A stretch of DNA of 64,000 bases. It comes from Clostridiales bacterium. GTDB taxonomy: Bacteria > Bacillota > Clostridia > Peptostreptococcales > Anaerovoracaceae. The notes below the pieces were generated by a model, which did no database searches, was not told the origin of the DNA, and was given only the letters and a program-made list of their open reading frames with translations. Positions 43,501 through 50,930 of this stretch are shown here, in pieces; the stretch's first letter is position 1; every line of letters begins with the position of its first letter. The position numbers and the translations under genes are program-made. The DNA lies in contig CP042469.1 in assembly GCA_015243575.1 (NCBI GenBank), positions 2,136,929 to 2,200,928 on the forward strand, in the 5' to 3' direction.

Positions 43501-44625
43501 ACTGCCTGGGATTGCTACCGGCGGTTTTTTCAAAGCTGGGGTATGTTTTTCGGAATTGAGCGGGACGAATTCGATAAAGTAATGCAGGATCAGAAGACGA
43601 AATACGGTGTGGCATTGAAGATTCAGTTTACCCCCGAGCAAATGAGAGAGACCTGCAAAGCATACGAAAGGGTTCTCCTTGATCATGAGATCCATATTGA
43701 AAAGGATCCCTTCCGCCAGCTTCGTCAGGCCATCTTATGCGTCATCGATTCCTGGTCAGCCAAGAGCGCTATATCTTACCGGAATCATATGCAGATTGCG
43801 GATGAATGGGGAACGGCGGTCATTGTTCAAAAGATGATTCTTGGAAATCGTTCCTCTTCCTCGGGAACAGGAGTTGTTTTTACCAAAAGTCCTTTTAACG
43901 GCAAGAGTGGTATTAATCTTTATGGAGACTTTGCTCTGTGCAGCCAGGGAGAGGATGTAGTTTCAGGCCTGGTAAATACCCTACCCATCACGGAAGCACA
44001 GCGCAAACACTACGATGGAGATGCTCCGTTTTCTTTAGAATCCGCATTTCCCGATCTCTACGAAAGGCTTCTTGCTTCCGCCAGACAGCTCATCGAAAAG
44101 CATGGTTTCGTTCATCAGGAAATCGAATTCACCTTCGAATCAGAAAACCCTGACGACCTCTACATCTTGCAGACCAGAAATCAAAATCTCAAGAAGAAAA
44201 GGAAAGCCAGTATCTTTACCTCAGGCTCAGAAGAGATGAAACTCGTTGGGAGCGGTATCGGCATCGGGGGAGGTGCACTGTCTGGTGCCATCGCGTTTAC
44301 TATGGAGGATATTCAGCGGATACGACATGAAATGCCCCATGGTAAAATTATTGTGTGCAGGCCAGACACAGTACCGGATGATATCCCTCTCATCTTTGAA
44401 TGCGACGGACTGATCACCGCCAAGGGAGGAGCCACCTCTCATGCTGCCGTCACTGCTGCAAGCCTTGGAAAGGTCTGTATTGTAAGTTGTAAAAGCATGC
44501 GGGTGAACGACGCAGATAAAACTTGTATTTTTAGTGACCGGAACTACACCGCGGGAGATATGATTTCCATCGATGGAAATTTGGGCTTGATCTATGAGGG
44601 AGTTCATGAAATCCAGGTTGTTTAA
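40540..44625 (+). CDS. dikinase-like protein: long helical N-terminus, ATP-grasp and phosphohistidine domains
   Basis: A very large protein (1361 residues from the TTG at 40540, which has GGAGG nine bases upstream; the ATG at 40519 lies before that site). Residues 1 to about 860 are mostly alpha-helical and unlike anything I recognise. Residues about 873-1210 are a PPDK-type ATP-binding domain (GAKAYFLKKLISLGFRVPPGF, VRSGSSLSLPGAMKTFLNVGLN, EIEFTFE, LYILQTRNQN). Residues about 1240-1361 are the phosphohistidine swivelling domain with GGATSHAAV, H1301. The PEP/pyruvate TIM barrel of PPDK and PEP synthase is missing. It resembles the architecture of rifampicin phosphotransferase and water dikinases, so it may phosphorylate another substrate. 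A GAPDH gene follows after 21 bp. Confidence 0.85.
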   Translation: MNTFTSTALEENLKNTQNTELQIPAEQQWFIQISEAKWGIHKRAEEFIIELNHKYVNYQYVIETLHNISLNDLWFYNDLDESERALKVLSSIFRQLIRSELNEPQRELLIKTVIKFMERLVSLEGFPRSIITECLQLICEDINVHELPYLYNSGYFKTYFDKLAQFPDYRDVVFHMTYNILKKCIQYWENTADINTWMSQKNLLFSSLDQEAFIEIGTPFFDRLRIELNSASDWKSLYGLMFFNDISNYFRKFTDRFDSALEKIYYLHFLLQLPGMIYLKDHLLYDMNRYLRNVLSELNEDQIEAFLNTITILFQELKFRHAGTVLDCILTLGKELIHTGNESIISHFVRGLIRSGFHYPGQITVNSDWQIKVNANHVKNIKVWLELIEYSPYETRELLEALIVNLKLGGIFISDTDLFQREVTKLLNTNIEPVYREMKQLARIFPVYFREIGAEGRLREVTTTVDEMSRRQDRLIHFLRKQVHTESNNTHIELTRRIIGYWLEGDSTLLKELVPEDVYYSLDPKSEWYLQAHEVMKELLNIMGEPFNALWSWDVDQIKLVLDSLSCGSDRDRKRILLLFEIHSLLLEKYSLESEDIVIMLKNYRFFSPSELQELGNTLEKNDAEFSLLIIYRFMRRLKDVILDPKESIALEDIYYKRHIAIGIPSMYGQYIEAKFEALGLMFRLERAASKLMADLLQGINLEYITQKTFRRILDILLLFREGLELDGITNQGFNSNIGMFQYSLSSPSFSLDQYINLFQFMAQDIKQIISEYFIDVYERPLKEIVPQILQSNRTLTAEELKQYAHMESEKFFRANLSSAFLVQDLDNFITNILSTIRSMVETYSDEFINNVMTYDPDLILSPLGKETLTMDNPVFLGAKAYFLKKLISLGFRVPPGFVLTTELFRHKDTVIHHPQMNQELNQYISSALSEVEQNTGTKYGSAEQPLLFSVRSGSSLSLPGAMKTFLNVGLNDEITEAFGKREGYQWTAWDCYRRFFQSWGMFFGIERDEFDKVMQDQKTKYGVALKIQFTPEQMRETCKAYERVLLDHEIHIEKDPFRQLRQAILCVIDSWSAKSAISYRNHMQIADEWGTAVIVQKMILGNRSSSSGTGVVFTKSPFNGKSGINLYGDFALCSQGEDVVSGLVNTLPITEAQRKHYDGDAPFSLESAFPDLYERLLASARQLIEKHGFVHQEIEFTFESENPDDLYILQTRNQNLKKKRKASIFTSGSEEMKLVGSGIGIGGGALSGAIAFTMEDIQRIRHEMPHGKIIVCRPDTVPDDIPLIFECDGLITAKGGATSHAAVTAASLGKVCIVSCKSMRVNDADKTCIFSDRNYTAGDMISIDGNLGLIYEGVHEIQVV

Positions 44626-44646
44626 CTTGTATGAAAGGGGAATGAA

Positions 44647-45894
44647 ATGCAGACACAAATTACTACCAAGAAAATCTTAGGAATCAACGGAATTGGCCGG
44701 ATCGGAAAATTGACACTCTGGAACCATTTAAATTTGAAGCATTTTGATACAATCGTAATCAACGCTGGCCGATCGTTGGGCAAACGAGACAGCGACGTGA
44801 TCCATTACCTGACTACTGATTCCACCTATGGCTCTTTAGACCGTTTTTTATATGGACACACGGGCAAGAGGTGCGCCGTCACCAAATTAGCAGAAAACCT
44901 CTTTGATTTCGATGGTACCATCATCAAGGTACTCACGAAAGAAAGAAATCCGAGGAATATTCCCTGGAGCCGGGAAGATGTCCGGCTTGTGGTGGACTGC
45001 ACCGGAGCTTTCTTAGATCCCTCCCTGCCCGCTGATTATGCAAAGGGCAGCCTCAGAGGCCATCTGGAAGCAGGAGCGGAAAAAGTCATTGCCAGCGCGC
45101 CATTCCAAATCAAGGAAACTTCACAAAGAGTGCCTGATGACAGCGCTATGTTTGTATACGGAGTGAATCATGCAAATTATGATCCACTGAAGCATCACCT
45201 TATTTCCGCAGCCAGCTGCACAACAACTGCTCTGGCCCATATGATCAAACCGCTCCTTGAAACGGAAGAAACGGTAAACATCATCACTGCATCCATGTCC
45301 ACCGTCCACTCAGCCACCAACAATCAGAGCATTCTGGATGGGCCTCCCAAAGCAGGCACCGATGATCTGCGAAGAAATCGCTCTGTCATGAACAATATCA
45401 TTCCAACCTCCACAGGTGCGGCAATCGCTCTTGAGGAAATCCTACCGGAAATCAAAGAAATCGGATTTATGGCAGATTCCATCCGTGTTCCAACCAGCAC
45501 GGTATCGTTGATATCGCTGAATCTTACCTTCCGTACTCTATTGAATGACACAGGAGATCCAGTAATCAACAAAAAATTCATCAATGAAATATATAAAAAA
45601 GCAGGGGAAGGATCGCAAAAGGATTTGCTCCTCTTCAGCGAAGAACAGAATGTTTCCTCCGATCTGGCAGGCTGTCAGGCAGCAGTCGTCATTGAGGGAC
45701 ATGAAAACCACACCCGCACTGGTTTCTTTTCCATAGATGCAGATGCTCTTCGGGGCTTCGGTGTCAATACTGCTCAGGATTTGAGCTTTCCCGTAACACA
45801 TGCAAAGATTTTCGGATGGTATGACAATGAATTCGGCTGCTATGTCAACTGTCTCGGCAAGCTGACAAAATACATCGATAAGAATATGATTTAG
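44647..45894 (+). CDS. divergent glyceraldehyde-3-phosphate dehydrogenase-like protein
   Basis: 415 residues, about 80 more than ordinary GAPDH. The NAD-binding start is GINGIGRIGK. The catalytic cysteine is C191 in SAASCTTT (canonical SCTTN) and the catalytic histidine H221 in STVHSATNNQ. NIIPTSTGAAIALEEILPE, RVPTSTVSLISLNLTF and WYDNEFGCYVN confirm the fold. Extra residues lie before the catalytic cysteine and in the C-terminal half. It could be a GAPDH paralogue with altered specificity or an E4P-dehydrogenase-like enzyme. AAAGGGGAATG precedes the ATG. It is cotranscribed with the dikinase-like gene. A 17-bp triplication covers its stop codon. Confidence 0.88.
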   Translation: MQTQITTKKILGINGIGRIGKLTLWNHLNLKHFDTIVINAGRSLGKRDSDVIHYLTTDSTYGSLDRFLYGHTGKRCAVTKLAENLFDFDGTIIKVLTKERNPRNIPWSREDVRLVVDCTGAFLDPSLPADYAKGSLRGHLEAGAEKVIASAPFQIKETSQRVPDDSAMFVYGVNHANYDPLKHHLISAASCTTTALAHMIKPLLETEETVNIITASMSTVHSATNNQSILDGPPKAGTDDLRRNRSVMNNIIPTSTGAAIALEEILPEIKEIGFMADSIRVPTSTVSLISLNLTFRTLLNDTGDPVINKKFINEIYKKAGEGSQKDLLLFSEEQNVSSDLAGCQAAVVIEGHENHTRTGFFSIDADALRGFGVNTAQDLSFPVTHAKIFGWYDNEFGCYVNCLGKLTKYIDKNMI

Positions 45895-45927
45895 ATAAGA
45901 ATATGATTTAGATAAGAATATGATTTT
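45877..45927 (+). repeat. 17-bp tandem triplication over the GAPDH stop codon
   Basis: The unit GATAAGAATATGATTTA occurs three times in a row (45877-45893, 45894-45910, 45911-45927, last base changed). The stop codon TAG spans the first junction, so the two added copies are non-coding. Confidence 0.9.
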
Positions 45928-45938
45928 TGTTCTTCGGC

Positions 45939-45975
45939 TGTCACATTAGTGAACTATCGCTTGTGTGGCAGCTTT
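45939..45975 (+). terminator. probable terminator behind the GAPDH gene
   Basis: GCTGTCACA pairs with TGTGTGGCAGC, with a G-U or bulge, followed by TTTTAATTG. It is weaker than the other terminators in the window, but it lies in the right place, between the GAPDH stop and the next promoter. Confidence 0.5.
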
Positions 45976-46001
45976 TAATTGTTGGCAGCTTATGCAAAAA
46001 A

Positions 46002-46034
46002 AACATTGACACATATAAAGTTCAATGTTAATAT
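46002..46034 (+). promoter_or_regulatory. promoter with overlapping palindromic operator
   Basis: TTGACA (46006-46011), 17 bp, TAATAT (46029-46034) is a near-consensus housekeeping promoter. AACATTGA (46002-46009) and TCAATGTT (46022-46029) form a perfect 8-bp inverted repeat across the -35 and spacer, a classic repressor position. The leader to the TTG start at 46134 is about 95 bases and A/T-rich. Confidence 0.75.
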
Positions 46035-46133
46035 TAATCGTCTATTTTGTATTTTTAACATAATATACTTATTTAATATTACCACATGTACTCGTATTTG
46101 TCAATTGTTTTTTTTGAGAAAGGGTGAAGAAAA

Positions 46134-46697
46134 TTGAATGGTGAATTTAGCCTGATCCCCACCGCTGCTGTCGAAAAGCTGGCGGCTGCCGAAATTATAC
46201 GCTGTAACGAGCTCACCAGCCGCTTCGGCCTTGCGTTAAAAGAGTCCGAGGCCTTAGAATTGGCCAAAACCCGATCGGACGTATTGGAAGCAGTAGGGCG
46301 AATAGAATTCTCTGGAGGAGTCATCAATAAAATCATTGAGGAATTCTGTGATTCTTCCTATCTGAATCAGTCAAGCTACGCTGAAACGCTCAATGCTCTG
46401 GTAGAAGCTTTTTATTACTTCAAGAGCGAAACCCTTGACGAAATGGATGACGACGAACTCATTTCCATTATGAAACAGTCCTTTGAGCAAAGCTGCCGGG
46501 GCTCTGTGGATTTGCTCATGTCAAGGGATTTGGAAAATCTCTCTCGACGAATCCGTTTTGGACTTACAGACCTGAACGATTTGAGCAAGGATTTATCAGG
46601 AGTCTTTGAAGAAGATGGAGAGCCAGAAAGCGAAGAAGAAGCATCTATGGATTGGTACAGCATCTTTGAGGTCTGGGATGATGGATTGGAATGGTAA
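46134..46697 (+). CDS. uncharacterised protein, probably DUF6323
   Basis: A 187-residue acidic helical protein from a TTG at 46134 with AAAGGGTGAAG upstream. Visible stretches are RCNELTSRFGLALKESEALELAKTR, VLEAVGRIEFSGGVINKIIEEFCDS and LVEAFYYFKSETLDEMDDDEL. I believe this matches DUF6323, whose genes tend to sit beside DUF6179 genes as here; this is from memory. There is no signal peptide or membrane segment. The next gene's upstream ATG overlaps its stop codon. Confidence 0.75.
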   Translation: MNGEFSLIPTAAVEKLAAAEIIRCNELTSRFGLALKESEALELAKTRSDVLEAVGRIEFSGGVINKIIEEFCDSSYLNQSSYAETLNALVEAFYYFKSETLDEMDDDELISIMKQSFEQSCRGSVDLLMSRDLENLSRRIRFGLTDLNDLSKDLSGVFEEDGEPESEEEASMDWYSIFEVWDDGLEW

Positions 46698-46732
46698 ATG
46701 AGACGGATATCATGACTAAGGAGGAGGATATT

Positions 46733-48160
46733 TTGAACAATCGCAATGAATTAGCAGAACAAACAATTCAGTTACAGGTTTCCAAAGGGCTGGATGCTTC
46801 CACATTTTTTCAAGAGGTTGTAAACGAAGGCTCTCGCCGTTCCCTTCTATCGCAAAGAAAATTGGAGCAGCTCCCTTATCAGATTCTTGAGCTGCTCACT
46901 ACTGCTTTCAACAGATATACAAGCGGCTTCAGCAGCTCGGTTCCCCTTGAGACCGGGCAGAAAATTCAACAATCGATCTTCTTTACCCTCGGTTATTATT
47001 TGAAGAGACGTCCTCTTTCCGATGAGGTCTTCAGCAATTTGGAAACTTGTCCTCTGGACGAATTATACCAAAAGGGAAAGAAGCAAATCGAGGAGGATTT
47101 CTTGACAGCAAAGGAGCTTCTGGCTGCCATCCAAAAAAATCTTCCCTACGATGACGTACTTGCCTACAGCGATACCCTCAAGAAGGGAATTCCTCTGTTC
47201 TTTGCAGCTTATGACGCAGACTACGGAGCGCACGAAAACCCCGGGTCGATCGACTATCCACTAAGCAATGATCCGATGGTACTGACAGGGCTGGAGTATC
47301 TGATGGATTATCTGAAAAAAATCCAGCTAGAGAATCTATTTTGCAGCTATTACCCCTCTTCGGAAGTTATCTCACTGATTCGGGGAAGTGATCCTATGTA
47401 TCGAGAGCAGCTCTTTAATATATTCGACTTGGTTTTGGCTAATTCTTTGGCTTCTCTACTGGTTGGCAGGAGCGCTTTGAACTTGAGTATCAGCGATTAT
47501 GACCGGAAGTTTTTGCAGTACGAGCTTAGTTCCGTAAGCAGGGAGCAAATTGAACTGCTGGTAGACCGAACAGTATTTCGGTTATTCACCGAGCTGTCCA
47601 TTGCAAGAAAGGATATGGATCAATATATCAGAGCATCCGTACAAAAAATGAAAGGACGGCTTTGGCAAGCCCTGCAAACAGATAGTCTTTCTCTCCTTTT
47701 CCCTTCTTTAAAGGACGAAAATGTTCACCAGACAATCCTATTCAGAGACAAGGATTATTTGGATCACTCTCAATTTCGTATCCTTTATCAGGAAATTCTA
47801 TCATGCAGGTATGTGCAAGACAAATTGATGCTATTGAAGGGCGCTCCCTTGAGTTTTACAGACCTGGCAGATTTATTAGACAGCGAATGCTTTTGGGAAG
47901 AAGAATATGATTCTGTTTTTTCGATCCTAAATGAAGTTCAGCTTGCACTGCTACTGAAAACCATGGGATTGAAAACAGAAATAAATTGGGATGATGCGTT
48001 TGGAGAATATGATAAGGTACTGAAGGATACGAGTGAAGTTCAAATGCTGCCACGCCAATGGCACCACTCATTTCTCTCTTATCTCAACAAACTCGAACCG
48101 GAAAGGATAAACCAGATTGCCGCGTTTTCACAGAGGCTCGAGATTTGCCAAACGCTCTGA
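46733..48160 (+). CDS. uncharacterised protein, probably DUF6179
   Basis: A 475-residue, mostly helical cytoplasmic protein. I chose the TTG at 46733, which has AAGGAGGAGG directly upstream; an in-frame ATG at 46691 that overlaps the preceding gene's stop is the alternative. Stretches such as LPYQILELLTTAFNRYTSGFSSSV, QSIFFTLGYYLKRRPL and LRGAPLSFTDLADLLDSECFWEEE-like segments suggest DUF6179 (from memory). No enzymatic motif is visible. It is translationally linked with the DUF6323-like gene and ends 22 bp from the convergent AmmeMemoRadiSam enzyme gene. Confidence 0.75.
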   Translation: MNNRNELAEQTIQLQVSKGLDASTFFQEVVNEGSRRSLLSQRKLEQLPYQILELLTTAFNRYTSGFSSSVPLETGQKIQQSIFFTLGYYLKRRPLSDEVFSNLETCPLDELYQKGKKQIEEDFLTAKELLAAIQKNLPYDDVLAYSDTLKKGIPLFFAAYDADYGAHENPGSIDYPLSNDPMVLTGLEYLMDYLKKIQLENLFCSYYPSSEVISLIRGSDPMYREQLFNIFDLVLANSLASLLVGRSALNLSISDYDRKFLQYELSSVSREQIELLVDRTVFRLFTELSIARKDMDQYIRASVQKMKGRLWQALQTDSLSLLFPSLKDENVHQTILFRDKDYLDHSQFRILYQEILSCRYVQDKLMLLKGAPLSFTDLADLLDSECFWEEEYDSVFSILNEVQLALLLKTMGLKTEINWDDAFGEYDKVLKDTSEVQMLPRQWHHSFLSYLNKLEPERINQIAAFSQRLEICQTL

Positions 48161-48182
48161 GGCAGACCACTGGTATTTCCCT

Positions 48183-49055
48183 CTAAACATTGCCGAGATA
48201 AACATACTTCAGGTGCCTTTGCGCGACTTGTTTCAGCGTTTGCAGTGTCTCATACGGGGTAGGCTCCCTATCGGTCAGCTCATACCTGGGAAAATATCTT
48301 GAAAGATGCAGCGGCAGCTCCGGCGAAAGAGAAGCAAGCCATTCTGCCATCTCCTCCATTTCAGAAACAGCATCATTGAATCCCGGAATGATAAGCGTAG
48401 TGACTTCCACATGACAGCTGGATGCCGCCTGTTTTATGGAAGTCTTCACCTCCTTCAGTCCTCCCTTGAGAAAATCCTCATAAAGATCCGCCCGGTAGGC
48501 TTTGAGGTCAATATTCATGGCGTCGGTCAGCGGTAAAAGCTTGTCCAGCGGCTCGCTGCCGATGAAACCGTTGGTCACAATCACATTCAATAAACCATTC
48601 TCTCTGGCTAGTTTTGCAGTATCATACACATACTCATACCATATGGCAGGTTCATTATATGTGTAAGCAATGCCGATATTTCCCTGCTGCTTGAGGGATA
48701 ATGCCTTGTCAACAATCTGCCGGCTTTCCGCAGGATAGGTATGAACCTCCTCCGGTTTGACCCTGGCGATGGTGTGGTTCTGGCAAAATGGGCATTTCAG
48801 GTTGCAGCCGATGGAACCGATGGAAAGAATAGAGCTGCCGGGATGAAAGCGGTATAAGGGCTTCTTTTCAATGGGATCCATACCGATGGAAGAAATCTCG
48901 CCGTAATTCAGTGAGTATAGCGTTCCCTCCCGATTCTGCCTCACGCCGCAGATGCCTCGTCCCCCGATTCCAAACCTGCAATTATGAGGGCATAGAAAAC
49001 ATCGGACCCTGCCTTGATCCAGCTTTTCATAGAACATTGCTTCCTTCACCGGCAC
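48183..49055 (-). CDS. amrS: AmmeMemoRadiSam system radical SAM enzyme
   Basis: A 290-residue radical SAM protein. The cluster motif is CNLKCPFC (C84, C88, C91). An N-terminal cysteine set CFLCPHNC plus GICGVRQN (C19, C22, C26, C36) is typical of this family and of glycyl-radical activases. AYTYNEPAIWYEYVYD and MNIDLKAYRADLYEDFLKG are family hallmarks. The start is a GTG at 49055 behind GGGAGGG. It follows the fused MEMO-AMMECR1 gene, which completes the named three-part system. Its substrate is not known to me. Confidence 0.93.
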   Translation of the reverse strand: MPVKEAMFYEKLDQGRVRCFLCPHNCRFGIGGRGICGVRQNREGTLYSLNYGEISSIGMDPIEKKPLYRFHPGSSILSIGSIGCNLKCPFCQNHTIARVKPEEVHTYPAESRQIVDKALSLKQQGNIGIAYTYNEPAIWYEYVYDTAKLARENGLLNVIVTNGFIGSEPLDKLLPLTDAMNIDLKAYRADLYEDFLKGGLKEVKTSIKQAASSCHVEVTTLIIPGFNDAVSEMEEMAEWLASLSPELPLHLSRYFPRYELTDREPTPYETLQTLKQVAQRHLKYVYLGNV

Positions 49056-49112
49056 TTCTATCCCTCCCTATCAAAATCAAACCGATCAATAATTAGTTAA
49101 AAAAACGTGCTA

Positions 49113-49183
49113 AGGAAACGCGGATGTAACAGAAGGTGCACAGATGGCTACGGACCAGATGTGCACCTAAGAATCAGTGTTCC
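49113..49183. repeat. intergenic hairpin repeat, copy D, with an inserted hairpin
   Basis: Outer arms AGGAAACGCGGATGTAA (49113 onward) and AGAATCAGTGTTCCT (to 49183) are imperfect complements of the family. Between them AGGTGCACA (49134-49142) and TGTGCACCT (49160-49168) form a perfect 9-bp hairpin. The right edge abuts the stop codon of the MEMO-AMMECR1 gene. Confidence 0.6.
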
Positions 49184-49184
49184 T

Positions 49185-50825
49185 CTATAGATAACGGATC
49201 ACTTCAAAGCGTTCCAGATCAAAGCTCTCAGAACTCATGATTCCGGCCTTCTGAAGTGCAATGGTAACCTGCTTCTCAGGCGTATCGACTCCCTCCAAAT
49301 CCGGGAGAAGAAGTCCCCTTCGAAATCCATTGGTTACGATCACACCATATCGTTTCACATCCAATTCCTCAAGACTGTTTATTTTCTGAGGTGCTCCCAG
49401 AACATCAACGGAATACACCAGTTCTTTGAGTTCCTCTTCCTTCACCGCGGGAAAACGTGGATCTCTGAATCCGGAGTTGATGGCATTGTTGATGATTTCT
49501 TCCGCTACATTGACCATGGTTGGCCCAACAGTACCCATACAGCCCCTCAGCGCACCACGCTTTTTAATGGAAACAAAGGCTCCTGCTCTCTTCATCTTCA
49601 TTTCACTTCGCACCCAATCAGGCACGCGAATTTTCTTTCCATCGCGAATATAGGTTTCCAAAGCTTCCCTCGCCAGCTTGACATAATCGCTGTTTTTTAA
49701 CTCCATTCCCCCGTACAATTCAGAATACGGGTCGGCGCTCTGCACATTAGCGGGACGTCTTTCCTCCTCTGCCTGTCTCTCCGTTTCCCGGCTGTTGGAG
49801 ATTTCTCCGCCGGAAACACCTCTGCCCGTGTAACGTCTCCCCGACAAACTCCTCCTGCTGCGCGGATCATTTCGCCCTGACGATTGTCTGTCGCTGCTAT
49901 TCCGTCCCAATTCTGCAGCTTTTGCACCACCGGGATACACGTAGGAGTTTCCGTATCCTCCTGATCCCCTTTCGCTCGGCATTCGATCACCCACAATTCT
50001 GTCGCTAGGACTTACCCTGGCGATGAGATACCCTACACCAAAAGGTCCTTCATAGGAATAGACTTCCGACGTTAAGTTCATTCCCTTCAGCGCCCCATAC
50101 ATTATGATAACCGAACGGGTTCCGCATTCTCCCGCATTCTCAAGAAAGTTCTCTTCCGTTTCCAAAAGTCCTTTATAATCGTTACTCCTGACTTTGCCAA
50201 CCAGATATTCATCATATTCTTTTCCCTGAGGATGGAACCCGGCAGGCGCGTCTTTGTTCAGCTTGTGAGACAGATCTCCGCTGGCAATATAAACAACCCT
50301 TTCATCAGACTCAGCAACAGCTTCCTGAATTCTGCGCCCAAATTCATATAACTCCTCAAACGGGAGAAATGGTGTTGAAATACAAACGAGCTTGAAGTCG
50401 GGCAATTCCTTCTGGATGAACCAAAGGGGCACAAGGGCACCATGATCCAGACGGTTGCTGATGCCATACTGCTTTTTCAGAATCGTGCTGAGTCCTCCCG
50501 CACCAATAGAGGATTTCGATGCCTTTTCAGCAATCAGTTCAGCAAGCACAGTGTTATTCTTGAATGACAACTCGATTTCGGGACTACCAAAATCAGAGAA
50601 ATCTCCTGATAATGTCTCCTGATCATATACATAGACATAGTCCTTAAAGCAAGGGGCGTGAGGGGTAGATAAAATAATGGTGGTCGGCCTGTCTTTTCCG
50701 ATTTCCCTCGCCGCTCTTTTCATCGCTTCAACAGTGGTATACGCTGACCTCTCCCGTCCTCGTCCGACCCCCTGCACGACTACCGGGGGATGAGGCAGGA
50801 TGTAAGCATTTACGATTTTCCCCAT
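49185..50825 (-). CDS. fused MEMO1/LigB-like and AMMECR1 protein (AmmeMemoRadiSam system)
   Basis: A 546-residue two-domain protein from the ATG at 50825 (AAAGGAG upstream). Residues 1 to about 280 are the MEMO/extradiol-dioxygenase-like domain with candidate metal histidines in LPHPPVVV, STPHAPCF, NRLDHGALVPLWF and GDLSHKL. Residues about 285-375 are a low-complexity linker rich in R, S, G and E. Residues about 380-546 are AMMECR1 (FVSIKKRGALRGCMGTVGPT, INSGFRDPRFPAV, VITNGFRRGLLLPDLEGVDT). Members often occur as two proteins. The function is unknown; it is encoded with the radical SAM partner just downstream. Confidence 0.92.
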   Translation of the reverse strand: MGKIVNAYILPHPPVVVQGVGRGRERSAYTTVEAMKRAAREIGKDRPTTIILSTPHAPCFKDYVYVYDQETLSGDFSDFGSPEIELSFKNNTVLAELIAEKASKSSIGAGGLSTILKKQYGISNRLDHGALVPLWFIQKELPDFKLVCISTPFLPFEELYEFGRRIQEAVAESDERVVYIASGDLSHKLNKDAPAGFHPQGKEYDEYLVGKVRSNDYKGLLETEENFLENAGECGTRSVIIMYGALKGMNLTSEVYSYEGPFGVGYLIARVSPSDRIVGDRMPSERGSGGYGNSYVYPGGAKAAELGRNSSDRQSSGRNDPRSRRSLSGRRYTGRGVSGGEISNSRETERQAEEERRPANVQSADPYSELYGGMELKNSDYVKLAREALETYIRDGKKIRVPDWVRSEMKMKRAGAFVSIKKRGALRGCMGTVGPTMVNVAEEIINNAINSGFRDPRFPAVKEEELKELVYSVDVLGAPQKINSLEELDVKRYGVIVTNGFRRGLLLPDLEGVDTPEKQVTIALQKAGIMSSESFDLERFEVIRYL

Positions 50826-50909
50826 GGCATATTTCTCCTTTCCCAACAGATTATTCACTAGTATTCCAACTTATACTGCTGCTGTATGAAATCTACGTCT
50901 TAATTTATG

Positions 50910-50930
50910 ACAGAATCGCTGATTCATTCA
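50910..50930. repeat. half copy of the hairpin repeat (copy E)
   Basis: CAGAATCGCTGATTCATTCA ends exactly at the cobT stop codon (TGA, 50928-50930). Only one arm is present. It matches the other family members in sequence and in position. Confidence 0.5.
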
